Below are positions 16,979 through 24,782 of a stretch of 30,006 nucleotides of DNA, piece after piece; position 1 is the first letter of the stretch, and every line of letters starts with the position of its first letter. Source of the stretch: a bacterium (GTDB lineage: Bacteria; UBP15; UBA6099; JAJRTR01). The notes beneath the pieces are model-generated. The model searched no databases. It was not told the origin of the DNA and worked only from the letters and a program-made list of their open reading frames with translations. Location of the stretch: contig JAJRTR010000173.1 of assembly GCA_024278215.1 (NCBI GenBank), positions 1-30,006 of the forward strand, given 5' to 3'. A program made the translations under genes and the position numbers.

Positions 16979-18865
16979 TTATTCTTTTCTCATCTGTATT
17001 TCTATTGACTGATACTCTCTCGTCAATTTGATTGTCCGGTTGTAATCCCTGTAGCCGGGCTTTGTCGCCTGTAGCGTATACTCCCCCGGCTTGAGATCGT
17101 ACCTGACGTCGGAAAATCCCGTCAGCACCAGCGCACCGTCGTCGAATATCATGATGTTGCATTCCGGAACATTCGATTTTATCGTGAAGAAAGCGATGTT
17201 CACCGCGTCGGTATCCGCCCCGTACAGGGCGTCGCGTGCTACTTCCGCCAGAGCGCCGCCATCATCGCCGTAAGCTGATACGGGTGGCGATTTGTTGACA
17301 TCCGGCTGCGTGTCGATCACGTCTACGCTTGTGTCGTTGTTCCGGGGCCGTGCCGTATGTGTCCTTGCGGAAGCTCTCCCTGCCATCGTTGCGGGGGAGG
17401 CTGTTGTTCCACGTGCCGCCGCTTCTGTGAACCTGAATAATGTCGCCTGCGTGATGTCGGATTTAATATTGATCGTGTGCCCCTGAACCTGTGTGCCCAT
17501 ATATGCTTCCAACTGGTGTCTTCCGGGTTGTATCGCCCGAAGCATTATTTCCGTTCGCGGAAACCCTTTCAGTTCTATGCCGTCGAGCGCCATGCGGTCG
17601 CAGCGTGGCGCGCACTTCACGAGTATCGCTCCCGCCGGCGGCTCGAGCGGGCGAAGTGTCAGTACTCTCTGGAGCTCCTGCCCCTCGTCGGGTGATAAGC
17701 TTTCTATGTACGGCTGATAACCGTCGTGCTCAACCCGAATCTCGACTTCCGTCCCCGCCGGCGCTTCTACTACCGCCGGTGTGAGACTTTTTTCCTGAAC
17801 TCCGTTTATGAATATCTTCGCGCCCCGCGGTTGTGTTTTGATGTCTATCTTCGCAGACGGCCCGATGTCTCCGGCTGCCGTTCCCGCCGCGGGTTGCTCC
17901 GCCATGGTCTCAATCGTCGCGGGTTCGTTTTCTGTTTGTGCCTGTTCCACAGTCGGCGACGTGCCGTAGGGCGCGCCGGCGATTCTTACGATATTTTCAT
18001 GCAGGAAACTTATCGCCGCTATGGTGACTGCCATTGTCAGCACAACGGCATACTTTTTCATCAACGATTCGCGTGGATACTTGATGCGCTCGACATATTC
18101 CGGCTCTTCCTCACACGCGCCGGCTACTGTAATGAGAACCGCGCTTACGTCCTCGCTGTCGTCGTGTTTTCTGGCTTCTTCCATCAACTTCTCGACTGCT
18201 TCATCCTGCGATTCCGAATTAAGAAGTATCTCCTGTATCTTTACATTTGTGAGTCTTGAGATCAGGCCGTCCGAACAGAACAGGAGTGAACTGCGTTTGC
18301 AAAGTTTCTGGCTGATAATTACAGGTCTGAAGTAATCGTCGCTCCAGCCCGGTGGGATGCGGCCCTCGCCCAGCGTTTCCAGGTCGATGTCTTCCAGCCG
18401 ACCCAGGCCCACATCTTCTGTGAGCCTCATTATTTTTCCGGGTTCGACGAGATATGCCGCGCCTCCTCCGGCATAAGCGATATGCGCAGTTTCGTCCTCC
18501 ACGTATCCACACATAATCGATGCCGCTATAATGCCGTTCCCTCTTATACTTGTTTCTTTCAGGAGCGCGGCGTTTACTTCTCGCAGGCATTCTTCCAGTA
18601 TATTGCCTCCCCGGAAATCCTCACGGCGGAACCTGGACTCTATGCTGTTTCTCAGCGTTTTTATTGCGATCTCGCTTGCGAGGTCTTCAGAAGATGTTCC
18701 GGCTGTTCCGTCCGCTACTCCGTATAATCCCAGCAGCCCGGTGTCTCCCGGGTAATTCACACAACATATATACTCTGCATTGGCTGTGCGGCGGCTCCCG
18801 CGCATCGTGCGGCCCGCAGACAGTATCTGTATTTCTTCGGTTTGTTTTTCTTTTGTCTCAGGCAT
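16979..18865 (-). CDS. PP2C-family Ser/Thr phosphatase with TM and C-terminal PEGA domains
   Basis: 628 residues. The N-terminal PP2C domain (~15-250) has D52 in YGVADGTAG, D199 in LLFCSDGLIS and D235/D236 in HDDSEDVSAVLI, the Asp residues that hold the two metal ions. The first motif, usually R-x-x-N-E-D, reads RTANAEY, so the Asp there is absent; activity is likely but not certain. One TM (~271-288) follows a basic stretch. A Thr/Ala/Glu-rich linker leads to PEGA-type beta repeats at ~335-405 (AKIDIKTQPRGAKIFINGV), a diverged one at ~410-470, and one at ~560-625 (GEYTLQATKPGYRDYNRTI), predicted extracytoplasmic. A role removing Ser/Thr phosphates under control of an envelope signal fits. 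It follows mtnA after 51 bp and precedes its degenerate paralogue after 15 bp. Confidence 0.9.
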   Translation of the reverse strand: MPETKEKQTEEIQILSAGRTMRGSRRTANAEYICCVNYPGDTGLLGLYGVADGTAGTSSEDLASEIAIKTLRNSIESRFRREDFRGGNILEECLREVNAALLKETSIRGNGIIAASIMCGYVEDETAHIAYAGGGAAYLVEPGKIMRLTEDVGLGRLEDIDLETLGEGRIPPGWSDDYFRPVIISQKLCKRSSLLFCSDGLISRLTNVKIQEILLNSESQDEAVEKLMEEARKHDDSEDVSAVLITVAGACEEEPEYVERIKYPRESLMKKYAVVLTMAVTIAAISFLHENIVRIAGAPYGTSPTVEQAQTENEPATIETMAEQPAAGTAAGDIGPSAKIDIKTQPRGAKIFINGVQEKSLTPAVVEAPAGTEVEIRVEHDGYQPYIESLSPDEGQELQRVLTLRPLEPPAGAILVKCAPRCDRMALDGIELKGFPRTEIMLRAIQPGRHQLEAYMGTQVQGHTINIKSDITQATLFRFTEAAARGTTASPATMAGRASARTHTARPRNNDTSVDVIDTQPDVNKSPPVSAYGDDGGALAEVARDALYGADTDAVNIAFFTIKSNVPECNIMIFDDGALVLTGFSDVRYDLKPGEYTLQATKPGYRDYNRTIKLTREYQSIEIQMRKE

Positions 18866-18916
18866 TAGATTTCTTCTTCAATTGCCATGGGTTCGATACG
18901 TGCGGCTCGGTTCAGC

Positions 18917-19954
18917 TCATTTTCGCAGTTTCGCCAGATTCTTCCTGTTGGGAGGTGCGGCAACTCCATTTTCCGTGATTATTCCCGCTATGAGTTTCGC
19001 GGGAGTCACGTCGAACGCGTAATTTACAATATCCACACCGTCAGGACAAATAACCTCGCGCCCGATCTTCCTGACTTCGTCACCGTCGCGCTCTTCGATA
19101 GGTATCTCCGCACCGGACTTCAGCGAATAATCAATTGTCGATATCGGCGCGGCCACATAAAACGGCACTTTGTGCGCTTTGCTTACTATGGCAAGCGAGT
19201 ATGTGCCGATCTTGTTTGCAGTGTCGCCGTTCGCCGCGATCCTGTCCGCGCCCACTATCACAGCGTCTATCATGCCGCGGGCCATAAGTGTTGCCGCCGC
19301 GTTGTCGCAATTGAGCGAACAAGGAATCCCTTCCTGCACCATCTCGAAAGCCGTCAGCATCGCGCCCTGCAGCCGCGGCCTGGTCTCGTCGGCGTAAACC
19401 CGCTCGATCCTGCCCTTCGCGTAAGCCGCCCTGATGACACCCAGCGCTGTGCCGTAGTCGGCTGTAGCGAGGCTGCCGGCATTGCAATGTGTCATCACAC
19501 GACTTCCTTTTTTAAGCAGCTTCGCACCGTTCGCCCCCATTCTTTTGTTTATCTTTATGTCTTCCACTCTCATCTTCTTTCCCTCTTCGATGAGAGCGGC
19601 AGTGATACCGGCCACATCCTTACCGGCGTTTTTCGCGATGATGCCTCGCTGTCTTTCAAGCGCCCAGAAAAGATTGACTGCCGTCGGCCTGGTTCTCTCT
19701 ATCCTTTCAAAAACCGTCTCCATGTATTCATAAAACTTTTCTTTATCTTTACCCCTGAACTTCGTGGCCCCGAGCGCGACTCCCATAGCAGCCATCACGC
19801 CTATCGCCGGTGCTCCGCGCACCTGCAATATCTCTATGGCTTTTGCTACAGCCTCGATGCTCTTTGCCTTGATATATTTGAACTTCCCCGGTAGCAATGT
19901 CTGGTCAATGAGTTCGATACAGTTTTCTTCGTCGAGCCATCTTAATGTGTCCAA
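18917..19954 (-). CDS. mtnA: S-methyl-5-thioribose-1-phosphate isomerase MtnA
   Basis: Converts 5-methylthioribose-1-phosphate to the ribulose form in methionine salvage; in some bacteria the family also acts on 5-deoxyribose-1-phosphate. The family is eIF2B-like. C157 in MTHCNAGSLAT and D237 in VIVGADRIAANGDTANKIGT are the catalytic pair, and VRGAPAIG (45-52) is the N-terminal signature. The length of 345 is normal. The TTG start at 19954 has GGGAGG 8 bp upstream. No other methionine-salvage gene is in the window; the gene heads the signalling block, 51 bp before the PP2C gene, which may be a chance arrangement. Confidence 0.96.
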   Translation of the reverse strand: MDTLRWLDEENCIELIDQTLLPGKFKYIKAKSIEAVAKAIEILQVRGAPAIGVMAAMGVALGATKFRGKDKEKFYEYMETVFERIERTRPTAVNLFWALERQRGIIAKNAGKDVAGITAALIEEGKKMRVEDIKINKRMGANGAKLLKKGSRVMTHCNAGSLATADYGTALGVIRAAYAKGRIERVYADETRPRLQGAMLTAFEMVQEGIPCSLNCDNAAATLMARGMIDAVIVGADRIAANGDTANKIGTYSLAIVSKAHKVPFYVAAPISTIDYSLKSGAEIPIEERDGDEVRKIGREVICPDGVDIVNYAFDVTPAKLIAGIITENGVAAPPNRKNLAKLRK

Positions 19955-20196
19955 ATCCGGTGCCTCCCGGTCGTTGTAAAGGTATGTTCAACAATTCGTT
20001 TCAAACTTTCACATGCAACAACTCCCTCTTATAATAACTTATTATATTATAAATAGCTAATAGTTTTCCATTTGTTATCTCATTTTTTTTCAGGCCGCAT
20101 TGCCTGTGAACAGTTACCTCGAATGTAATTCCATTACACGTATTCAACCTGTTTTATACGATTCCTCATTTCAGATAGAGAATCAAAGCAAAAAGC

Positions 20197-20288
20197 TTTG
20201 GAGTACGGCGATTTATCGCCGCTTTGTCTGTTATTACCGGGAATTAATTCCCGGTAGTGAAAGCGATAATGAATTGTCGTACTCCAAA
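20197..20288. repeat. Cloverleaf-like structured element (possible ncRNA or miniature palindromic element)
   Basis: An 11-bp perfect outer stem (TTTGGAGTACG 20197-20207 with CGTACTCCAAA 20278-20288) encloses two inner structures. One is a short hairpin GCGAT-TT-ATCGC at 20208-20219. The other is a stem GCTTT/AAAGC (20221-20225 with 20260-20264) that contains a 22-nt perfect palindrome at 20235-20256 built on CCGGGAATT/AATTCCCGG. No coding capacity and no match to a tRNA (no TTCGANNC loop). It could be a miniature mobile palindrome or a structured RNA. Confidence 0.6.
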
Positions 20289-20340
20289 AGAACATCACCA
20301 AAAACTACATTTGCAAGCTGAGTGGGGTAATCGGATAAAA

Positions 20341-20365
20341 AAAAGAGCCCGATAGAGGCTCTTTT
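20341..20365 (-). terminator. Intrinsic terminator of the HIRAN gene
   Basis: AAAAGAGCC (20341-20349) and GGCTCTTTT (20357-20365) form a 9-bp stem with a 7-nt loop. Read on the minus strand the stem ends in an uninterrupted run of eight T, a classical rho-independent terminator 66 bp after the HIRAN gene stop. On the plus strand it also ends in TTTT and could work in both directions. Confidence 0.88.
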
Positions 20366-20431
20366 AACATTGATTAGTAGTTGCTCGCCTGAAGCAGCGA
20401 GCATTGCCTGTTATGGCGTTCCATTCTGTTA

Positions 20432-21925
20432 TCATATTACCCCGGTCGACTGCCTTTCAAACAAACAAATGTGAATTATTTCCTCATTGGCAACAAGCGC
20501 GTTCCCGACGACAGCCGGACCGTCGATCCCAAAAGCCGCGCCTTCACCGGGCGGCGAGTACAGTTCACCTATCGCACCGCCTGCATTACTGATGAATTCC
20601 GAAACTTTTTCCTTCTTCGCTTTTTTGAATTTTGTTTTTTTCGTTCTCAGTACTGTTTCCATAGCGCAACTGCTCAGTATCTTCGGCCACTTGCGCTTCA
20701 GCGACTGCGAACTGTTGAATATATCGCTTCCGAGCACACGGTCTCCCAGACACGCCACATATCCGTTTGCACCTTCCGGCAGTTCTATTTTGCTCCGGAA
20801 CTTATCTATCCTGTCCTTTGCGGATGCGTAAGCGTCGCTCATCGCTTCAGAATCCGATTCGACCGCGAGTAAGCAGTTCACTGCAGCCACATCCGCCCAC
20901 ACGCAGCCCTGGTCGGCTGCATAAGTACCGTTCTCTTTTATGTTTTTCAGAACCTCTTCCCTGCGCCGCATCCGCATCCCCGATGTAGCCATCGCTCCCG
21001 AACTGAATTCTCTCTGCCGATACTCCCACCGACCCTGTTCCACACAACTCACCGGTATCAGAATTTCCTGATTCGCAGCGGCCAGGATCGGTATGTTCAA
21101 TATCCGGTTCTGCTTTGCGCCCACGAGTTCCTCTCCGTCCAGCAGCAACACTTTCGAGTTGCTTTTGTTCTTCAACAGCAACTCGGGCACCGAGCCGGAT
21201 TCGGACACCTCGCATATCTCCATCATGCCCTGTTCGAGAAGGTCCTCAATGAAATCGTATTTTACTTTCCCATAATTTGCGCCGCCGCCGAATTCAAGCG
21301 GGAAAACAGTAAGCCCGTTATAATACACCGGCTCCCCGATCTCGATAGCCGACAGCGCCGCACCGACTTTTTCCTTAAGTTTCTTCTCGCCGGCGACATG
21401 TTGCTTGTGAATACGCCATTTCAACAGGTTTATTGCCAGGAACACTTCAGGATACTTGTTACCCGAGGCCATTTTCAGGAGCCGGCGCTGAAGTTTAGTC
21501 GCCTCTTCGCGCGAAATCTTCGGCGGATTATGGTACTGGTGGAGAATTATGTTGCGCACTGTCCTGTCCGTTGTATCGGAGGCGGCGGACGGCTCGAACA
21601 TATCTTTCCCCTTTTCATGTTTGAAGATTTTTACAACGCTCAACAGATCATTCGCCTTCCGGTTCACTCTTACCGCACAGCCTTTGAGTCCGATACGGCC
21701 CGAATCGATCAGCGGCGCGAGATACCGTGAGTGAAAACGCGGAATGTGCCCCACAGGTTCGAAATCCGCGTTATCCACTCGAATCGCGTTCCTGTCATAC
21801 ACATTGTCCGGCTCACGCTCGAACAGCAATTCGCTGCCCGCTTCCACATTCCTTATCCCTTCGTAATACTGCACACCCGCAAGTGAAATCTTGACTTTTC
21901 CCAATTCTTCTACTTTCTGTTTCAT
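20432..21925 (-). CDS. HIRAN domain protein with C-terminal ARPP-1-like domain
   Basis: About 497 residues. The N-terminal ~100 residues form a HIRAN domain (LAGVQYYEGIRNVEAGSELL, REPDNVYDRNAIRVDN, VGHIPRFHSRYLAPLIDSG), a module that binds DNA ends in Rad5/HLTF-type proteins and occurs alone in bacteria. A helical linker (~115-190) follows. The C-terminal ~300 residues match what I remember of the ARPP-1 domain (IEIGEPVYYNGLTVFPLEF, LLLDGEELVGAKQNRILN, PVSCVEQGRWEY), whose biochemical activity I do not know. I start it at the second ATG (21925): GGGGAG sits 9 bp before it but abuts the first ATG at 21934. It is transcribed alone and has its own terminator. A role in DNA damage or conflict is possible, but not shown by the neighbours. 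Confidence 0.8.
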   Translation of the reverse strand: MKQKVEELGKVKISLAGVQYYEGIRNVEAGSELLFEREPDNVYDRNAIRVDNADFEPVGHIPRFHSRYLAPLIDSGRIGLKGCAVRVNRKANDLLSVVKIFKHEKGKDMFEPSAASDTTDRTVRNIILHQYHNPPKISREEATKLQRRLLKMASGNKYPEVFLAINLLKWRIHKQHVAGEKKLKEKVGAALSAIEIGEPVYYNGLTVFPLEFGGGANYGKVKYDFIEDLLEQGMMEICEVSESGSVPELLLKNKSNSKVLLLDGEELVGAKQNRILNIPILAAANQEILIPVSCVEQGRWEYRQREFSSGAMATSGMRMRRREEVLKNIKENGTYAADQGCVWADVAAVNCLLAVESDSEAMSDAYASAKDRIDKFRSKIELPEGANGYVACLGDRVLGSDIFNSSQSLKRKWPKILSSCAMETVLRTKKTKFKKAKKEKVSEFISNAGGAIGELYSPPGEGAAFGIDGPAVVGNALVANEEIIHICLFERQSTGVI

Positions 21926-22160
21926 TTTAAGCATCTCCCCTCGTATGTTCGTCGAATCTATGTTACATCTACTATCTTAGCAGCAGGGTGCGACATGAAT
22001 TTGCAAAAGTGGGTTACAGTGTGCGTGAAAAGCTTCAGCACATGAGAGAGTACAGGGTATATTTGCAAACTTTCCAATTACCGCCTGATCCAATTGCAGC
22101 CGAACGTAGCCGAATCAGAATTTTGCAATTGGCTCGTTCGTTAAGCTAAAATATACTCTC
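21926..22160. other. Divergent intergenic region
   Basis: A 235-bp gap between the divergent HIRAN and amidohydrolase genes, where both promoters should lie. No clear -35/-10 pair was found for either. The right half is occupied by a reverse-oriented dispersed-repeat module (22109-22135). Confidence 0.5.
22090..22135 (-). repeat. Dispersed repeat, CCAATTGC module in reverse orientation
   Basis: On the minus strand 22135-22109 reads GAGCCAATTGCAAAATTCTG followed by ATTCGGC, matching 4597-4623 and 26661-26687 with one or two differences. In addition, CCAATTGCA at 22090-22098 pairs perfectly with TGCAATTGG at 22124-22132, so this copy can form a 9-bp stem. It lies ~25 bp upstream of the amidohydrolase start. 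Confidence 0.75.
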
Positions 22161-23009
22161 ATGGAAACCGAAAACAGCGAAAAATACAAAATCCCCTTGC
22201 CATACGATATTGTGGATATACATACACACTTTTTCCCGCACCGTATGTTCAAAGCGGTGTGGCGTTTTTTTGAAGAACACAGCTGGCGGATAAATTACAA
22301 GGACACTCCGGAGGCACTGGCCACCCGCCTGCGTAATTTCGGCGTTTCTCACTTTACAATTCTTAATTACCTGCATAAACCCGGCATACGGGACTCTCTC
22401 GCGGAATGGACGCGCGATTTTGCGGAAAGAACTCCCGGTGCCATCCCTTTCGGTTCTCTGCTCGCAGGTGAGCCGGGCAATCTCGCAGCCGCAGCGAAAT
22501 GGTTCACCGAATGGGGTTTTCGCGGACTGAAGACGCAGCCGCTCGTGTCCCGAAAGCCGATAAATGATCCCTCACTCTATCCCGTGTACGAACTCATGGC
22601 CGGGCAGGAAAAATGGTTTATCGTCCATGCAGGCACCGCCCCTTATCCCAACGAATTCACAGACCTGAAATTTCTCGAATATCTCTTGAAAGATTTTCCT
22701 GGTCTGAACACTATTCTGGCCCACATGGGCGGCTTCGATTTCGACAGGGCGCTCCAAATGATGGAAGAATTCCCGAATCTTCACCTTGATACTACAATGA
22801 TTTTTGTCGAAACGTATGTATTCGACGCCGCCTATCCTCTACCCATAGAGCGCCTGCTACCCTTCGAGGATCGCATCCACTTTGGAAGCGATTATCCCAA
22901 TATTCCATATAATTACTCAGAGGCGATCAATGGCATCCTTCGTGCCGGTTTCTCCGAATCGTTCATGAAAAAGTTATTCAGGGAAAATACCGCTGGAATT
23001 TTGAACTGA
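22161..23009 (+). CDS. Amidohydrolase-2 family metal-dependent hydrolase
   Basis: A 282-residue TIM-barrel amidohydrolase of the ACMSD/uronate-decarboxylase type. Metal ligands are H21 and H23 in DIVDIHTHFFP, H156 in WFIVHAGTAPY, H188 in TILAHMGG and D244 in IHFGSDYPNIPY. Small proteins of this family decarboxylate or hydrolyse varied aromatic and carboxylic substrates; the substrate cannot be told here. The ATG at 22161 gives the right distance to the first motif, but no ribosome binding site is visible before it, so the start is uncertain. It stands alone, between the HIRAN gene and the AT-rich desert. A 7-bp AT hairpin followed by a short T-run lies 35 bp after the stop. Confidence 0.9.
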   Translation: METENSEKYKIPLPYDIVDIHTHFFPHRMFKAVWRFFEEHSWRINYKDTPEALATRLRNFGVSHFTILNYLHKPGIRDSLAEWTRDFAERTPGAIPFGSLLAGEPGNLAAAAKWFTEWGFRGLKTQPLVSRKPINDPSLYPVYELMAGQEKWFIVHAGTAPYPNEFTDLKFLEYLLKDFPGLNTILAHMGGFDFDRALQMMEEFPNLHLDTTMIFVETYVFDAAYPLPIERLLPFEDRIHFGSDYPNIPYNYSEAINGILRAGFSESFMKKLFRENTAGILN

Positions 23010-23043
23010 TAGTTTGACTTATATTATAATAACCATTCCCTTG

Positions 23044-23062
23044 ATTATACTGATAGTATAAT
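23044..23062 (+). terminator. Weak AT hairpin after the amidohydrolase gene
   Basis: ATTATAC / GTATAAT pair perfectly (7 bp, loop TGATA) and are followed by TGCTTTTTGC. This is a possible but weak terminator because the stem has only one G-C pair. Confidence 0.3.
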
Positions 23063-23977
23063 TGCTTTTTGCGGTTGTAATCAGATCAACTGATGAAAAT
23101 ATTATTGGAAATAATCGAAAAATATATTTCTGTTTTATCTGTCTGTTTTCTATATTATCCTTTTATTATGGTGCACTGATATATATCCTGTAATTATTGA
23201 TGCTTTTGTATTGTATGATCAGGATAATAAAATATGTGTGAGCTGATGGATATATAATATGGTTTTTGAATCAAATTTGTATTTTTTATTGAATATTATA
23301 TCCAAAAGTTTTAAAACTGTTTGTGCGCTTGTATGAAATCATTTATTATATCATTTGCGAAGTGTAGATTTAGAAAGTAAGGCTATTTAAAAAATAACAT
23401 ATGTTATGTGATAAAATATAAGAATAAGAGTTCTCGAAATAAAGCATATCAGAATTGCAATTTTTATGAAGTAGATAAGCTACTAAATCACTACAATATC
23501 TCCTGATTATGTGATGATTCTTGATATTATGACATTACACACTGAATATGCAACTTACTGTTAGCGTTCTCTAACAATAAGTATGTATAACTTTAAAGAC
23601 TATAACTGTAACTTATGAGCAAAATAATCTTCAGAGACCATATCCACATATTTTTGTATAGATAAATCGTTGCGAATAATTGCTATTGGCAATATAAGTG
23701 GAAAATTAGCGTAACAAATATACATATTGAGCATATGCCGTCATATAGGCGCAGGTGATATACCTGAAATCAGCACCATCATTTATATGTCTGTATGTTC
23801 TTCTATTGATATTCAGTTTTATGTCTACAACATAGTAGTGATTAAAATAGTTTCGTGGTATCAGCTCTATTATTAAATTGCAGAAACGAGAAAATAATGA
23901 AATAATATGGCAATCATAATATGACATAACTATGGGAAAAGTAAAAATATTATTAGTACATGCGTAAGGAGTACTAA

Positions 23978-24043
23978 ATGAATATGCTGTTTATGTGTTT
24001 AAGGAAATATGAGCATAGTGTCGATTGTAATGTCTGTTTTTGA
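23978..24043 (+). CDS. Possible 21-residue micro-ORF in the AT-rich desert
   Basis: AAGGAG at 23966-23971 lies 6 bp before an ATG that opens a 21-codon frame (MNMLFMCLRKYEH, then SVDCNVCF, TGA). The peptide starts hydrophobic and ends with two Cys spaced C-x2-C. The Shine-Dalgarno is the best in the whole desert, but a frame this short occurs easily by chance. Confidence 0.2.
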   Translation: MNMLFMCLRKYEHSVDCNVCF

Positions 24044-24661
24044 TAAATGTAACGATAAAAATATTATGAAATGGTAAATATATTTCAGTAAAACATATTA
24101 AAGTATTAAGAAGCATGATAGGATAGTAAATATACATAATAAAATATTAGAATAAGAATATATTGACAAGTCCAACTATCTATCATCTGTTTCTTTAAAA
24201 CACTGCTGGCAATATATAGAGTAGTGTTCATACAATATGTATTTTAAGTAAAATAAAAGTAAGTGTAAATCGTTACCTGCCATACATGCAAATCTGTCAG
24301 GATGTGGAAGATGAAGTATGAAAACTGAGAATATTTATATTTGCGAAGTGACTATGTTTCTTCCGTGACATACGTCGGCATAAGTTAACATAATACTACA
24401 GGCTGGCATGAATCGTTTTTTGGAAAATAGTAAATTTTGTCGCAAAAGACACTATAAAGTGATGAAAAATGCGCATTTGCTTTAATTATGGGCGTCAAAA
24501 TGCGGATGCGGAAGGAAAACGATTGTTAACGATAGTAATTGTTTTCTTGTTGAAAAAATAGCGTACAGGCGAAATACAAGCTGGTGAAAGATAGCATTTA
24601 GCTAAATATGGCAGAAAATGAAAAACGAACATGTTTTTTCCAGGCGGATGTTCCGATGTCT

Positions 24662-24691
24662 TTTACATGATAACAAAATCAACTGTATAAT
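24662..24691 (+). promoter_or_regulatory. Sigma-70-type promoter for the thermonuclease gene
   Basis: TTTACA (24662-24667) and a perfect TATAAT (24686-24691) are separated by 18 bp. The predicted transcript would start about 85 bp before the thermonuclease ATG. Confidence 0.45.
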
Positions 24692-24782
24692 ATTGACGGA
24701 AGTTGAATATATGTTGTTAGTGAACACAGTGTAACCCAGCTGGGTATTAAATATTTCGACAAAAAGAGGGGGCGAGAACGAG

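Larger units (their letters stand above)
19955..20431. other. Intergenic region with structured elements between mtnA and the HIRAN gene
   Basis: About 480 bp without a gene. 20030-20060 is very AT-rich, with TATAAT-like hexamers readable on the minus strand ~90 bp before mtnA, but no good -35 box was found. A small inverted repeat (TGTAATTCCATTACA, ~20124-20138) is followed by the cloverleaf-like element at 20197-20288 and the terminator at 20341-20365. Confidence 0.6.
23010..24782. other. AT-rich gene desert (1.77 kb)
   Basis: Sample lines counted by eye contain about 22-37% G+C, against about 50% in the flanking genes, with sharp borders. Stop codons are dense in all frames. The only frame of note is a 73-codon minus-strand one at 23706-23927 without a ribosome binding site or recognisable domain. 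Features seen inside are an AT hairpin (23044-23062), a 14-nt palindrome ATAACATATGTTAT (23394-23407), a micro-ORF with a good Shine-Dalgarno (23978-24043) and a promoter-like pair near the right edge (24662-24691). I found no tRNA and no cluster of DnaA boxes. Confidence 0.75.

Noticed and set aside
18887-19894. A 335-codon open frame on the plus strand
   Set aside because: It is antisense to mtnA, which has its full catalytic set; no ribosome binding site or domain is visible.
20197-20288. The cloverleaf-like element as a tRNA gene
   Set aside because: The outer stem is too long and there is no TTCGANNC T-loop or plausible anticodon arm.
23641-23660. A single DnaA-box-like ATATCCACA in the AT-rich desert, suggesting oriC
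   Set aside because: Only one near-consensus box was found, there is no cluster, and no dnaA, dnaN, gidA or rpmH genes are nearby.
23706-23927. A 73-codon minus-strand frame in the AT-rich desert
   Set aside because: It has no Shine-Dalgarno and no recognisable domain, and it spans a region where TAA/TAG-poor stretches arise by chance.
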